From Thermohalobaculum sediminis (GTDB lineage Bacteria; Pseudomonadota; Alphaproteobacteria; Rhodobacterales; Rhodobacteraceae), in the NCBI RefSeq assembly GCF_023487995.1, contig NZ_JAMFKN010000007.1:163126-227125 (forward strand): a DNA stretch of 64,000 nt. Direction: 5' to 3'. A program made the position numbers and the translations under genes. Shown here in pieces: positions 17,105 to 29,280 of the stretch; within the stretch, counting starts at the first letter, position 1, and each line of letters begins with the position of its first letter. The notes below the pieces were generated by a model that was not told where the DNA came from, ran no database searches, and saw nothing but the letters and a program-made list of their open reading frames with translations.

Positions 17105-18082
17105 ATGACCGGCCGGCTTGCTCTTATCCTGCGCCGTGTGGTGCAGGCGATCCCGATCCTGCTCGCGATCGTCATCATCAACTTCCTGCTGCTCAAGCTC
17201 GCGCCCGGCGACGCCGCTGACGTGCTGGCGGGCGAGGCGGGCAGCGCCACACCCGAATACATGGCCGAGCTGCGCGCCAAGTTCGGGCTGGACCAGCCGG
17301 TGCCGCTGCAGCTCGCGCAATATGTCGGGCGGGTGCTGATGCTCGACTTCGGCTATTCCTTCCGGCACGAGATGCCGGTGATCGACCTCATCCTCGCCCG
17401 GCTGGGGCCGACGCTGATCCTGATGGTCACGACCATCGTGATCGCGGTCGGCTCGGGCGTGCTGCTGGGGCTGCTGGCCGCGACGGGGCTGAACACCTGG
17501 CGCGACAACCTGATCTCGATCCTCGCGCTGGTCTCTTACGCGACGCCGCTGTTCTGGGTGGGGCTGATGCTGATCGTGGTGTTCTCGATCAACCTCGGCT
17601 GGTTCCCGACCAGCGGCATGGAGGAGGTCGCGGCCTTCCACACCGGCTGGGACCGGGTGTGGGACATCGCGCATCACCTGGTGCTGCCGGCGGTGACGCT
17701 GTCGCTGTTCTACCTCGCGCTCTACACGCGGCTGATGCGTGCCTCGATGCTCGAACAGGCAGGGATGGACTACGTGGTCACCGCCCGCGCCAAGGGCCTG
17801 TCGGAGCGGCGGATCACCTTCCGGCACGTGCTGAGGAACGCACTCCTGCCGGTCGTGACCATGGCGGGGGTGCAGGTCTCGAGCCTGATCGGCGGCTCGG
17901 TCATCGTCGAGACCGTGTTCGGCTGGCCGGGGCTGGGGCAGCTTGCCTTCGAGTCGCTGTTCGCGCGCGACCTCAACCTGCTGATGGGGATCTTCCTCCT
18001 GTCGGCCATGCTGGTGCTGGTCGTGAACCTCGCCGTCGACATCCTCTACACCTTCCTCGACCCGAGGATCGAAGCACGATGA
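17105..18082 (+). CDS. ABC transporter permease, DppB type
   Basis: A 325-residue permease with an N-terminal membrane segment (IPILLAIVIINFLLLKLAPGD), the family-typical periplasmic loop and five further segments; the EAA loop is ARAKGLSERRITFRHVLRNAL. The ATG at 17105 follows GGAGG, which decides it over upstream codons in the same frame. It pairs with the next gene, whose start overlaps its stop by ATGA. Confidence 0.9.
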   Translation: MTGRLALILRRVVQAIPILLAIVIINFLLLKLAPGDAADVLAGEAGSATPEYMAELRAKFGLDQPVPLQLAQYVGRVLMLDFGYSFRHEMPVIDLILARLGPTLILMVTTIVIAVGSGVLLGLLAATGLNTWRDNLISILALVSYATPLFWVGLMLIVVFSINLGWFPTSGMEEVAAFHTGWDRVWDIAHHLVLPAVTLSLFYLALYTRLMRASMLEQAGMDYVVTARAKGLSERRITFRHVLRNALLPVVTMAGVQVSSLIGGSVIVETVFGWPGLGQLAFESLFARDLNLLMGIFLLSAMLVLVVNLAVDILYTFLDPRIEAR

Positions 18083-18969
18083 ACGAGCTTTCCGAAACCC
18101 TTCCGCAGGGCGCGGCGCCGGGGCGACTTGCGCGCCTCGCCCGCTTATGGCGGCTGTTCGCCCGCAACCGGGCGGCGCTGTTCGGCCTTGCGATCCTCGC
18201 GGGCGTGGTGGCCCTCGCCGCGATTGCGCCGGTGCTCTACCCCGAAAGCCCGTTCAGCCTTGCCGGGCGGCCGATGTCGCCGCCCTTCGGCGACTGGCTG
18301 TTCGGCACCGACACGCTCGGCCGCGACGTCATGGCGGGGATCGCGCATGGCGCGCGCACCTCGCTGATGATCGGGCTGGTGGCGACGCTGGTGGCGGTGG
18401 TGTTCGGCACCACGATGGGGGCGCTGGCGGGCTATTACGGCGGCTGGATCGACGACCTGCTGATGCGCATCACCGAGGTGTTCCAGACGATCCCCTCCTT
18501 CGTCTTCGCGATCCTCCTGGTCGCGATCATGAGCCCCTCGATCCAGTCGATCGTGATCGCCATCGCGGTCGTGTCCTGGCCGGCGCTCGCGCGACTGGTG
18601 CGGGGCGAGTTCCTGTCGCTGAGGAACCGCGAGTTCGTGCAGGCGAACGTGCTGATGGGGATGCCGGACTGGAAGATCATCCTGGTGCAGATCCTGCCGA
18701 ACGCGCTCTCGCCCATCATAGTCGCGGGCTCGCTGATGGTGGCGACCGCGATCCTGATCGAGTCGGGGCTGTCCTTCCTGGGTCTCGGCGACCCCAACGT
18801 GATGAGCTGGGGCTTCCAGGTCGGCGCGGGGCGCACGGTGCTGCGCCGGGCGTGGTGGATCTGCACCTTCCCGGGCTTCGCGATCCTGTTGACCGTGCTG
18901 GCCATCAACCTCGTCGGCGAGGGGCTGAACGACGCCCTGAACCCGCGCCTGCGCGAGGGCAAGGCATGA
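18079..18969 (+). CDS. ABC transporter permease, DppC type
   Basis: The 296-residue protein has the DppC/OppC pattern: a cytoplasmic N-terminus, a first membrane segment, the FGTDTLGRDVMAGIAHGART motif, then five segments with the loop QANVLMGMPDWKIILVQILP. It forms the second half of the peptide/amide channel. Both ends overlap neighbours by ATGA, showing tight translational coupling. Confidence 0.9.
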   Translation: MNELSETLPQGAAPGRLARLARLWRLFARNRAALFGLAILAGVVALAAIAPVLYPESPFSLAGRPMSPPFGDWLFGTDTLGRDVMAGIAHGARTSLMIGLVATLVAVVFGTTMGALAGYYGGWIDDLLMRITEVFQTIPSFVFAILLVAIMSPSIQSIVIAIAVVSWPALARLVRGEFLSLRNREFVQANVLMGMPDWKIILVQILPNALSPIIVAGSLMVATAILIESGLSFLGLGDPNVMSWGFQVGAGRTVLRRAWWICTFPGFAILLTVLAINLVGEGLNDALNPRLREGKA

Positions 18970-20597
18970 GCGCGCCGCTGATCGACATCCGCGGCCTGCA
19001 TGTCAGCCTGCCGCCGGGCTCGGACCGCCCCTACGCGGTCGAGAACCTGTCGATGACGCTGGCGCCGGGCGAGATCGTCTGCGTGGTGGGCGAGTCGGGC
19101 TCGGGCAAGTCGCTTACCGCGCGCGCGATGATGGGGCTGTTGCCCGAGCCGCGGGTGCGCGCCTCGAAGGGCCAGATCCTGTTCGCCGGGCAGGACCTGC
19201 TGACCCTGACGCGGGCCGAGCGGCGGCGGTTGTGCGGCGAGCAGCTGTCAATGGTGTTCCAGGAGCCGATGACGGCGCTGAACCCGCTGATGACCGTGGG
19301 CCGCCAGATCGAGGAGGTGCTGATCGTCCACAGCGACCTCGGCCCAGCCGAGCGGCGCGAGCGGATCCTGGCGCTTCTGGCCGAGGTGCAGCTTCCCGAC
19401 CCGCCGCGGATCATGGCGTCCTTCCCGCACCAGCTCTCGGGCGGGCAGCGCCAACGCGCGATGATCGCCATGGCGCTGATCATGGACCCAAAGGTCCTGG
19501 TCGCCGACGAGCCCACCACCGCGCTCGACGTGACCACGCAGGCCCAGATCCTGCGTCTGATCCGCGAGCTTCAGGACCGCCATGGCACGGGGGTGATGTT
19601 CATCACCCATGATTTCGGCGTCGTGGCCGAGATCGCCGACCGCATCGTGGTGATGCAGCACGGCCGCGTGATCGAGACGGGCGAGGCCGACCAGATCCTG
19701 AACCGGCCGGAGGCGCCCTACACGCGCGCCCTGATCCGCGCGATCCCCAGCCTCACGCCGCGCCCGCGCGCGCGGGCGGAGGCACGCGGCCTGATGAAGG
19801 TGGACGGTCTGACCAAGACCTACCGGATGGGCGGCTGGCCCGCGAAGACGCGCGAGGTCCACGCCGTGCGCGATGTCGACTTCACGCTCAGGCGCGGCGA
19901 GACGCTGGGCATCGTGGGCGAGTCCGGCTCGGGCAAGTCCACGGTCGCCCGGATGCTGGTGCGGCTGATCCAACCCGATGCGGGGGTGATCGACCTCGAC
20001 GGGATCGACCTCGCGGGGCTCTCGAAGGCCGCACTCAAGCCCTACCGGCGCCGGGTGCAGATGGTGTTCCAGGACCCCTATGCCTCTCTCAACCCGCGTA
20101 GGCGTGTGGGCGACATCATTGCCGAGGGGCCGGTGACGCAAGGCGCGCCGCATGCGAAGGCGCAGGCCCGGGCACGCGAGCTGCTGGGGCTCGTGGGGCT
20201 GAAGCCCGACATGGCCGAGCGCTACCCCCACGAGTTCTCGGGCGGGCAGCGCCAGCGCATCGGGCTTGCCCGTGCCCTCGCCATGGACCCCGAGGTGCTG
20301 GTGGCGGACGAGCCGGTCTCGGCGCTCGACGTCTCGGTGCAGGCGCAGGTTCTCGAGCTCCTGGCCGAGATCCGCGAGCGGCTGGGCCTCAGCATCGTCT
20401 TCATCACCCATGACCTGCGGGTGGCGGCGCAGGTCTGCGACACCATCGCGGTGATGTCGAAGGGCGAGATCGTCGAGCACGGCCCCGTCGCCGATGTCTT
20501 CGCCGACCCGCAGCACGCCTACACCCGCGAACTGCTGGCCTCGATCCCCGGTCGCGAGTGGCAGATCCCGGAACTGGCGGAGGCCGCGAGCGCATGA
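18966..20597 (+). CDS. Dual ATP-binding protein (fused DppD-DppF)
   Basis: A 543-residue protein with two complete ABC cassettes: Walker A GESGSGKS at 42-49 and again at 318-325, each followed by its LSGGQRQR/FSGGQRQR signature and a Walker B (VADEP). In E. coli Dpp/Opp these halves are separate proteins; fused versions are common in Rhodobacterales. It energises the permeases encoded just upstream and overlaps the amidase start by ATGA. Confidence 0.92.
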   Translation: MSAPLIDIRGLHVSLPPGSDRPYAVENLSMTLAPGEIVCVVGESGSGKSLTARAMMGLLPEPRVRASKGQILFAGQDLLTLTRAERRRLCGEQLSMVFQEPMTALNPLMTVGRQIEEVLIVHSDLGPAERRERILALLAEVQLPDPPRIMASFPHQLSGGQRQRAMIAMALIMDPKVLVADEPTTALDVTTQAQILRLIRELQDRHGTGVMFITHDFGVVAEIADRIVVMQHGRVIETGEADQILNRPEAPYTRALIRAIPSLTPRPRARAEARGLMKVDGLTKTYRMGGWPAKTREVHAVRDVDFTLRRGETLGIVGESGSGKSTVARMLVRLIQPDAGVIDLDGIDLAGLSKAALKPYRRRVQMVFQDPYASLNPRRRVGDIIAEGPVTQGAPHAKAQARARELLGLVGLKPDMAERYPHEFSGGQRQRIGLARALAMDPEVLVADEPVSALDVSVQAQVLELLAEIRERLGLSIVFITHDLRVAAQVCDTIAVMSKGEIVEHGPVADVFADPQHAYTRELLASIPGREWQIPELAEAASA

Positions 20598-22231
20598 CCG
20601 ACATGACCGACTGGGGCGCGGTGCTGGCCCGGCAGGGCGTGCCCGAGGCGATGATCGACGGCGCGCGCGCCATGGCCGCGCGCCACAGCGCCGTAGCCGA
20701 GGGGCTGGCGCACGACCCGGCCGAGCCCGCCGATCCTTCGGTCTTTCCCGCGGCCCTGGCAGCCGAGGCCGCGCGCCCGGCAACGGGAGGCGGTGCTGCG
20801 CCCGCGCCCATGGCGCCCGCGCCCGCCGACGCCACGCTGGGCGCGGGGGTCGAGGCGATCGCAGCCCTGGTGCGGAACCGCGCCGTCTCGGCCGTGGAAC
20901 TGGCCGAGCGGCATCTCGACGCGCTCGGCCGCGTGGGCCCGCGGCTCAACGCGGTCGCCCGGCTCGAGCCCGAGGCGGCACTGGCGCAGGCGCGCGCGAT
21001 CGACGCGCGGCTCGCGCGCGGCGACGAGGTGGGGCCGCTCGCCGGCGTGCCGATGGCGCACAAGGACCTCTACGGACGCGAGGGCTGGCTGCTCGAGGCC
21101 GGCAGCCGCATCCTCAGGGGGCATGTCGCGACGCGGACGGCGACGGCGATCCGGGCGCTCGACGCGGCGGGGGCGGTCGATCTGGGCCGGCTCAACACCG
21201 TCGAGTTCGCGCTGGGGCCGGACGGGCGCAACGCCCACACGGGGCCCGTGCGAAACCCGTGGAACCCCGCGCATCTGCCGGGGGGCTCGTCGTCGGGCTC
21301 GGGCGCCTGCGTGGCGGCGGGCGCGGTGCCGGCGGCGCTTGGCTCGGACACCGGTGGCTCGATCCGCCTGCCGGCCGGGGCCTGCGGGCTGGTCGGGCTC
21401 AAGCCCACGGCCGGGCTGATCGGGCGGTCGGGCGTGTTCCCGCTCGCGGGCTCGCTCGACACGGTGGGGCCGCTCTGCCGCAGCGTGCGGGACGCGGCGC
21501 TGCTGACGCAGACGATGGCGGGGTTCGACGCGGACGACCCGCAGTCGCAGCACCGCCCGCCCGTGGACCTGATGGCGGACATCGAGGACGGGCTCGCGGG
21601 CCTGAGGATCGGGGTCGCTGAGAGCTATTTCTTCGACCCGCTCGACGAAGCCACGCGCGCGCAGATCGGGGCGGCGGCGGATCTGATGGCGGCGGAAGGC
21701 GCGCGGGTCAGCCGCGTCGCGATCCCCGGCATCGAGCTTGCGAACCGCCTCAACGTCGTGCTCATCAATGTCGAGGCGGCGACGCAGCACCGGGCCTGGC
21801 TTGGGACCCGCGCCGCCGACTACGGCCCCGAGACGCTGGGCCGGATGGCCGCGGGCCTGTTCGTCAGCGCGCCCGCCTATCTCGCCGCGCTGGGGCGACG
21901 GGCACGGCTGCTGCGCGCGGCACTGGATGGACCGTTCGGCGAGGTCGATGCGATCCTCGCCCCCGTCTGGCCGTTCGAGCCGCCGGCGATCGACGCGGAC
22001 GCCGGCGCGCCCGGCGTGCGGGCCGAGGATCTGGGCCACTGCACCCGGCCCTTCAACTACCTCGGCCTGCCCGCCGTCACCCTGCCCTGCGGTGTCAGCG
22101 CGAACGGCCTGCCGGTGGGCTTCCAGCTGGTCGGGCGCCCCTTCGCCGAGGCCACGATCCTGCGCGCCGCGCGCGGCTACGAGCGGGCGCGGCGCTTCCT
22201 CGACGAACACCGCCCCGCCGTTACGGCCTGA
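20594..22231 (+). CDS. Amidase (amidase signature family)
   Basis: The 545-residue hydrolase has the Ser-cisSer-Lys triad of the amidase signature family: MAHKDLYG with Lys157, GGSSSGSG (230-237) and DTGGSIR with the nucleophile Ser256. About 90 residues precede the conserved core, an extension of uncertain role with low sequence complexity. Members cut amide bonds in diverse small amides; GatA is excluded by the lack of gatB/gatC and by the catabolic context. As the last gene of the importer operon it probably releases ammonia or an amine from the imported compound. Confidence 0.88.
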   Translation: MTDMTDWGAVLARQGVPEAMIDGARAMAARHSAVAEGLAHDPAEPADPSVFPAALAAEAARPATGGGAAPAPMAPAPADATLGAGVEAIAALVRNRAVSAVELAERHLDALGRVGPRLNAVARLEPEAALAQARAIDARLARGDEVGPLAGVPMAHKDLYGREGWLLEAGSRILRGHVATRTATAIRALDAAGAVDLGRLNTVEFALGPDGRNAHTGPVRNPWNPAHLPGGSSSGSGACVAAGAVPAALGSDTGGSIRLPAGACGLVGLKPTAGLIGRSGVFPLAGSLDTVGPLCRSVRDAALLTQTMAGFDADDPQSQHRPPVDLMADIEDGLAGLRIGVAESYFFDPLDEATRAQIGAAADLMAAEGARVSRVAIPGIELANRLNVVLINVEAATQHRAWLGTRAADYGPETLGRMAAGLFVSAPAYLAALGRRARLLRAALDGPFGEVDAILAPVWPFEPPAIDADAGAPGVRAEDLGHCTRPFNYLGLPAVTLPCGVSANGLPVGFQLVGRPFAEATILRAARGYERARRFLDEHRPAVTA

Positions 22232-22235
22232 TGCC

Positions 22236-24443
22236 TCAGCCCGGCATCGCGAAGGGGGCGGGGTCGAGGAAGCGGCGCACCACGTTCTCCATCATCCGCG
22301 ACACCGGGTTGTGGAACCGGTCGTGCGGCAGGCTCCCGCAGAAGGTGATCGAGCCCGTCGCGAACACCGCGCCGCCTGCGGGTGTCTCGTAGAAGACGAT
22401 CTCGGCGCGGATCAGGTCGCGCGCGGGTTCGCCCGGCAGGGTCACGAGGTGGGTGAGCTGCTCCTCGTGCACCAGCACGAAGCGCTCGGAATGGCCTTCC
22501 GACCGCGCGAGGATCAGCGCGTGGGCGGGCGTGCCGAGGCGGGTGTCGGCGCGGTCGAGCTCGAAGCCCGCGGCGCCCCCGCCCGAGAGGCCGAAATCGC
22601 CCAGCACCTCGCCCTCGACCCCCTCGAAGATCCAGGCGGCGCGGGGGTCGCGGGCGCCGGGCGCGAGGCGGTAATGCGAGCCCTCGAACGTGCCCTGCGC
22701 CGAGAAGCCAACCCCCGCAACCGACTGCGGCGGGCGCCCCTGCCGCCGCCACAGCCCGCCATAGGCGCCGTCGAAGGCGTTGAAATACTCGCCTGGCTCG
22801 GACGCCCAGGCGCGGATGCCGCCCTCGCCGCGGCGGATCTCGATGGCCTCGGGCATCTCCGGGTGGCGGGCGACGCGCCAGTAGAAGCCGTTGCCGCCAA
22901 GGTAGCAGAACCGCCCGCCGCCGTTGCGGTAGTCGACAAGGGCGTCGAGGGTCGCGGCCGTGTGATACTCGGGATGCGTGGTGGTCAGCAGGGCGCGATA
23001 GCCCGCGATGGCCCCGAGCCCCTCGGCGTCGAGCTCGTGGTCGGTGATCACGTCGAAGGCGATGCCGCGCGCGTCGAGCCATGCCAGCAGATGCGTGTCG
23101 GCCGAGAAATGCCGCAGGCCCGAGCCTGCCCGGTCCACCTGGTTGAGATAGCCGGGCCGCAGCGTCATCAGCGGGCGCAGGTGCGAGGAATGGCACACGC
23201 CGCTGCCATCGGAATGGGTGTTGTAGGTCGAGAACCCGTATTCCGGGTGATCCGAGGGGAAATGCCGCCCCATGCCCAGTTCCGCCGCCCGCGCGCGGTA
23301 GGTGTCGTCGAAGTCGGGCCGGTCGAAATTGCCGTAGACGACATAGGTGAAGGTCGGGATCAGCACGCAGAGGTCGGCGCCGCGCCGCCCGCGGGCGGCG
23401 GGGACGAAGAAGGGGATCGTGTCGGCCTCGCCCCCGCAGGTCAGGCGCATGCCGTAGACGCCGCTGGGCAGGTCCGCGGGCACCGTGAAGGTGAAATCGG
23501 TCTCCCACCCACAATCGGCGAGGTCGGTGTCGTGGAAATGGATCGCGCCATACTGGTCGGGCGCGTGGCGCCAGCACATCTCGCGCCCGGTCCATGCGGC
23601 CCCCGTCATGCCGCGCGCGGGCAGGTTGACGAGGCGGCCGTCGAGGCGGTTCGGCCCGGTGTCGCGGATCGCGGTGCCGGGAATGTCGCGCGAGAAGTCC
23701 CACCGCGCGACCGGCGCGCAGCCCGCCGCGTCGCCAAGCACGCCCGCGGGCAGGCCCAACAGGATCGCGGGCGCCTCGATCTTGCCGTTGAAGTGCCGGA
23801 CCGACCGACCGGTGCCATCGACCCCCAGCGCCGCGATGTGCCAGCGCGGCGCCAGCGGCACGGGACCCGGCGGGATGCTGCCCGTGGCCCGCGCGACCTC
23901 GGGGCGGCCGAAGGGCGGATGCAGCGCCTCCTGCCCCACCTCGACCGCGCCCGTCGCGGGGTCGATGCTGGCGCGGAGCCGCGCCCAGTGCCGAGTTGCG
24001 AGGGGGCGACCGGTCGATACCGCGACCGGCGCCTGCCCCGCCCTCCCGATCACCACCATCGCGGCGCCGGTCTCGTCGAGCCCCAGCGCCACCCCCGCCC
24101 CGGTTTCGGGGTCGAAGGCCGAGAACACCGCCTGCGCGCCCCTGCCCGGCAGGGTCGGCCAGACCATGGCCTCGAGCGTGACTGCACCTGCCGGCTGCAC
24201 CCCGGCCTCGACCACCGCCATCGAGCCGATGTCATGGGTCTGCACCCGCGAGGGGAATCGACCCGAAAAGACATGGCCAAGGTCGTGCTCGATCCGCCCC
24301 GGCCCCGCGGGATTGGGGTCGCCGCAGACGATGCGCACGAGCCGGGCGTCATAGGGCCCCTCGCCCGAGGACGATATGCGGAAGGCGATCGCCTCGCCCG
24401 GGCGTGCGGACAGGCGGTCGGTATAGCCGGTGAGCGGGATCAT
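22236..24443 (-). CDS. N,N-dimethylformamidase large-subunit family protein
   Basis: This 735-residue protein resembles the large (beta) subunit of N,N-dimethylformamidase: an N-terminal domain, a LamG-like beta domain (around residues 60-250) and a C-terminal Rossmann-like half. In the known Paracoccus enzyme, iron is held by Tyr, His and Glu, the latter two as HxE; here HPE occurs at His490-Glu492, and a Tyr-containing block TYNTHSDGSG lies about 83 residues earlier. GAGGA precedes the ATG. No gene for the small subunit of the known enzyme is adjacent, so it may act alone or on another amide. It converges with the amidase operon (4 bases between stops). Confidence 0.75.
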   Translation of the reverse strand: MIPLTGYTDRLSARPGEAIAFRISSSGEGPYDARLVRIVCGDPNPAGPGRIEHDLGHVFSGRFPSRVQTHDIGSMAVVEAGVQPAGAVTLEAMVWPTLPGRGAQAVFSAFDPETGAGVALGLDETGAAMVVIGRAGQAPVAVSTGRPLATRHWARLRASIDPATGAVEVGQEALHPPFGRPEVARATGSIPPGPVPLAPRWHIAALGVDGTGRSVRHFNGKIEAPAILLGLPAGVLGDAAGCAPVARWDFSRDIPGTAIRDTGPNRLDGRLVNLPARGMTGAAWTGREMCWRHAPDQYGAIHFHDTDLADCGWETDFTFTVPADLPSGVYGMRLTCGGEADTIPFFVPAARGRRGADLCVLIPTFTYVVYGNFDRPDFDDTYRARAAELGMGRHFPSDHPEYGFSTYNTHSDGSGVCHSSHLRPLMTLRPGYLNQVDRAGSGLRHFSADTHLLAWLDARGIAFDVITDHELDAEGLGAIAGYRALLTTTHPEYHTAATLDALVDYRNGGGRFCYLGGNGFYWRVARHPEMPEAIEIRRGEGGIRAWASEPGEYFNAFDGAYGGLWRRQGRPPQSVAGVGFSAQGTFEGSHYRLAPGARDPRAAWIFEGVEGEVLGDFGLSGGGAAGFELDRADTRLGTPAHALILARSEGHSERFVLVHEEQLTHLVTLPGEPARDLIRAEIVFYETPAGGAVFATGSITFCGSLPHDRFHNPVSRMMENVVRRFLDPAPFAMPG

Positions 24444-24524
24444 GCTATCCTCGGGGAAATTCTCGACGGTCGTCGCGCGACTTTGCCCGCGCGGCCGGCG
24501 CGCCGCAAGGAAAGCCCCCGCCCG

Positions 24525-25442
24525 ATGAAGGATCAGCCCGACCACGACCCCACGCGTGCCCGCGGCGACGCGAGGGGCGGCGGCATGGGCGATCTCGCGC
24601 TGATCGGGGTGATCGGGCTACTGTGGGGGCTCAACTGGCCCGCGGTCAAGACGATCCTCGCCGAGGTCGAGCCCTGGACCCTGCGGGCGGTCGCGCTGCT
24701 GGCCGGCGCCACCTGCCTCGCCGCGATCGCGCGGCTCAGGGACGAGAGCCTCGCCCCCCCGCGGGGCGAGGCAGGCCGGCTGGTGGCGGCGGGGCTGTTC
24801 ACCGTGTTCGGGTTCAACCTCCTGACGGCCTTCGGGCAGCTTCTGACCGAGACGTCGAAGGCCGCGATCATCGCCTTCACCATGCCGGTCTGGGCGGCGA
24901 TCCTGTCGGCCATGATCCTGGGCGAGCGGGTCGGCCCGCGCCGCACGGGCGCCATAGCGCTGGGGATGGGGGCGCTGGCGCTGCTGATCGCCGAGGATCC
25001 GGTGGGGCTGGTGGCCGCGCCCGCAGGGCCCGCCTTCATGCTGGGGGCGGCGCTGTCCTGGGCGATCGGCACCGTGCTGCTGAAGGGCGCCGCGCCCGGC
25101 ATGGGGCCGGTCGCGCGCACCACATGGCTCGTGGGCGTGGCCGCGCTGCCGGCGGTGGTCGGCGCCCTGATGTTCGAGCGGCCGTGGGAGGCGGCGCTGC
25201 CCTCGGCGCCGGTGCTGTGGGTGCTGGCCTTCCACATCGCGGGGCCGATGGTCGCCTGTCATGCCGCCTGGGTGGTGCTCGTGGGCCGCCTGCCGGTTGC
25301 GGCGGCAACGATCGGCACGCTCCTGATCCCGGTGGTGGGGGTGCTGTCGGCGGGGCTCTTGCTGGGCGATCCGGTCGGGCCGCTGCGGCTTGGCGCGCTG
25401 GCGGCGGTGGCGGGTGCCGTGCTGCTGGCGATCCGGCGCTGA
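24525..25442 (+). CDS. EamA/DMT-family transporter
   Basis: A 305-residue membrane protein with ten predicted hydrophobic segments and the two EamA repeats, the first starting at [17 protein letters not shown] and the second at [17 protein letters not shown]. Such proteins export amino acids and metabolites. The ATG at 24525 follows AAGGAAAG at slightly long spacing; an internal ATG at 24585 is possible. It is divergent from the dimethylformamidase-like gene and about 95 bases before the acyl-CoA synthetase operon. Substrate unknown. Confidence 0.85.
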   Translation: MKDQPDHDPTRARGDARGGGMGDLALIGVIGLLWGLNWPAVKTILAEVEPWTLRAVALLAGATCLAAIARLRDESLAPPRGEAGRLVAAGLFTVFGFNLLTAFGQLLTETSKAAIIAFTMPVWAAILSAMILGERVGPRRTGAIALGMGALALLIAEDPVGLVAAPAGPAFMLGAALSWAIGTVLLKGAAPGMGPVARTTWLVGVAALPAVVGALMFERPWEAALPSAPVLWVLAFHIAGPMVACHAAWVVLVGRLPVAAATIGTLLIPVVGVLSAGLLLGDPVGPLRLGALAAVAGAVLLAIRR

Positions 25443-25536
25443 GGACCTGCCTCGCACGGGTTTGACCCCGATCAAGACGCCGCGCCCCGGTCTCGGGCTA
25501 GTCTTTCGCCCGGAACGCCGCGGGCGGAGAGTCGCG

Positions 25537-27278
<1,742 letters not shown>

Positions 27279-27282
<4 letters not shown>

Positions 27283-29279
27283 GCACCGACCTCAAGCCGC
27301 ACCTCACGCGCGCGCACATGCTGGAGCTTCTGCGCGGCATGATCCGTATCCGCCGCTTCGAGGACCGCTGCGCCGAGCTCTACACGCGCGAGAAGATCCG
27401 CGGCTTCCTGCACCTCTACGACGGCGAGGAGGCGGTGGCGGTGGGATCGATCCCGGTGCTGGAACCCGAGGACCGCGTGGTCGCGACCTATCGCGAGCAT
27501 GGGCACGCGCTGGCGCGCGGCCTGCCGATGACGACGGTGATGGCCGAGATGTTCGGCAAGGCTAGCGGCTGCTCGGGCGGGCGCGGGGGGTCGATGCACC
27601 TGTTCGATGCGGCCACGAATTTCCACGGCGGCAACGCCATCGTCGGCGGCGGGCTGCCGCTGGCGGCGGGGCTCGCGCTCGGCGACCAGATGCGCGGCGA
27701 AGCCCGCGTGACCGCCTGCTTCTTCGGCGAGGGGGCGGTCGCGGAGGGCGAGTTCCACGAGACCATGAACCTTGCCGCGCTGTGGCGGCTGCCCTGCCTC
27801 TTCGTCTGCGAGAACAACCTCTATGCGATGGGCACGGCGCTTGGGCGCTCGGAATCGGTCGCCAGCATCCGGGACAAGGCCGCCTGCTACGGCATCGAGG
27901 CCGAGGAGGTGGACGGCATGGACGTGGTCGCCGTCGAATCCGCCACCCGCCGGGCGGTGGCGACGATCCGCGAGGGCGGAGGCCCGCGCTTCCTCGAATG
28001 CCGCACCTACCGCTTCCGCGCCCATTCGATGTTCGACGCCCAGCTCTACCGCGACAAGGCCGAGGTCGAGGCGTGGCGCAGCAAGGGCCCGATCGTGCGC
28101 TTCCAGGGCTGGCTGATGGAAAACGCCCTGATCCACGCGGACGACGTGGCCCGGATCGAGGCCGAGGCCGAGGCCGAGATCGACGCCGCCGTGGCCTTCG
28201 CCGAAGCAGCCGCCTGGGAGCCGCTGGAGGACCTCACCCATCACGTGGTGGCCGAGGCGCGCCCCGCGCCGCCGCCCCCGCCCGCGCAGCCCGGCAACAC
28301 CGTCGAGACCACCTACCGCGAGGCCGTGCGCGCGGCGATCATGGACGCGATGATCCGCGACGAGCGGGTGTTCCTGATGGGCGAGGACGTGGGCGCCTAT
28401 GGCGGCTGCTATGCCGTCTCGAAGGGCCTGATGGCCGAGTTCGGGCCCGATCGCATCCGCGACACGCCGCTGTCCGAGTCGGGCTTCACCGGTGCCGGGA
28501 TCGGGGCGGCCATGGCGGGGATGCGCCCGATCGTCGAGCTGATGACGGTCAATTTCAGCCTGCTCGCGCTGGACCAGATCCTGAACACCGCCGCCACCAT
28601 CCGGCACATGTCGGGCGGCCAGTTCGGGGTGCCGCTGGTGATCCGCATGGCCACCGGGGCGGGGCGGCAGCTGGCGGCGCAGCATTCGCATTCGCTGGAA
28701 GGCTGGTATGCCCATATTCCGGGACTGAGGGTGCTGGCGCCCGCGACGCTTGAGGACGCGCGGGGCATGCTTTGGACCGCGCTGCAGGAGCCCGACCCGG
28801 TGCTGATCTTCGAGAACGTGATGCTCTACAACCGCGCGGGTCGGATCGCCGCGGACGCGGGCGCCGTCGAGATCGAGCGCGCCGCGGTGCGCCGGCCGGG
28901 GCGGGACCTGAGCCTCATCACCTATGGCGGCTCGCTGTGGAAGACACTCGAGGCCGCCGAGGCGCTGGCGGCGGACGGCATCGAGGCCGAGGTGATCGAC
29001 CTGCGGGTGCTGCGCCCGCTCGACGATGCCACCATCCTCGGCTCGGTCGCGCGCACGCGCCGCGCGGTGGTGGTGGACGAGGGCTGGCGCACCGGCTCGC
29101 TGTCGGCCGAGATCGCGGCGCGGATTGTCGAGGGCGCGTTCTGGTCGCTCGACGCGCCGGTGGGCCGTGTGTGCTCGGCCGAGGTGCCGATCCCCTACCC
29201 CAAGCATCTCGAGGATGCCTCGATCCCGCAGGTGCCCGCCATCGTCGCGGCGGCGAAGGCCGCGCTGGGGAGGTCGTGA
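27279..29279 (+). CDS. 2-oxoacid dehydrogenase E1, alpha and beta fused
   Basis: The 666-residue protein joins two normally separate subunits. Residues 1 to about 327 are the thiamine-diphosphate-binding alpha part ([27 protein letters not shown], the cofactor motif from GEGAVAEG at 150 to ENN, and YRFRAHSM). A linker with five prolines follows, and residues from about 340 are the beta part ([37 protein letters not shown]). Motifs are closest to pyruvate or acetoin dehydrogenases. It overlaps the synthetase stop by ATGA and is followed by its E2 partner one base after its stop. Confidence 0.9.
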
Positions 29280-29280
29280 G

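Noticed and set aside
21738..24524. Plus-strand frame running from the amidase through the dimethylformamidase-like gene into the EamA gene
   Set aside because: Only the last about 305 codons (from 24525) encode a protein with family features; the rest is antisense or out of frame to real genes.
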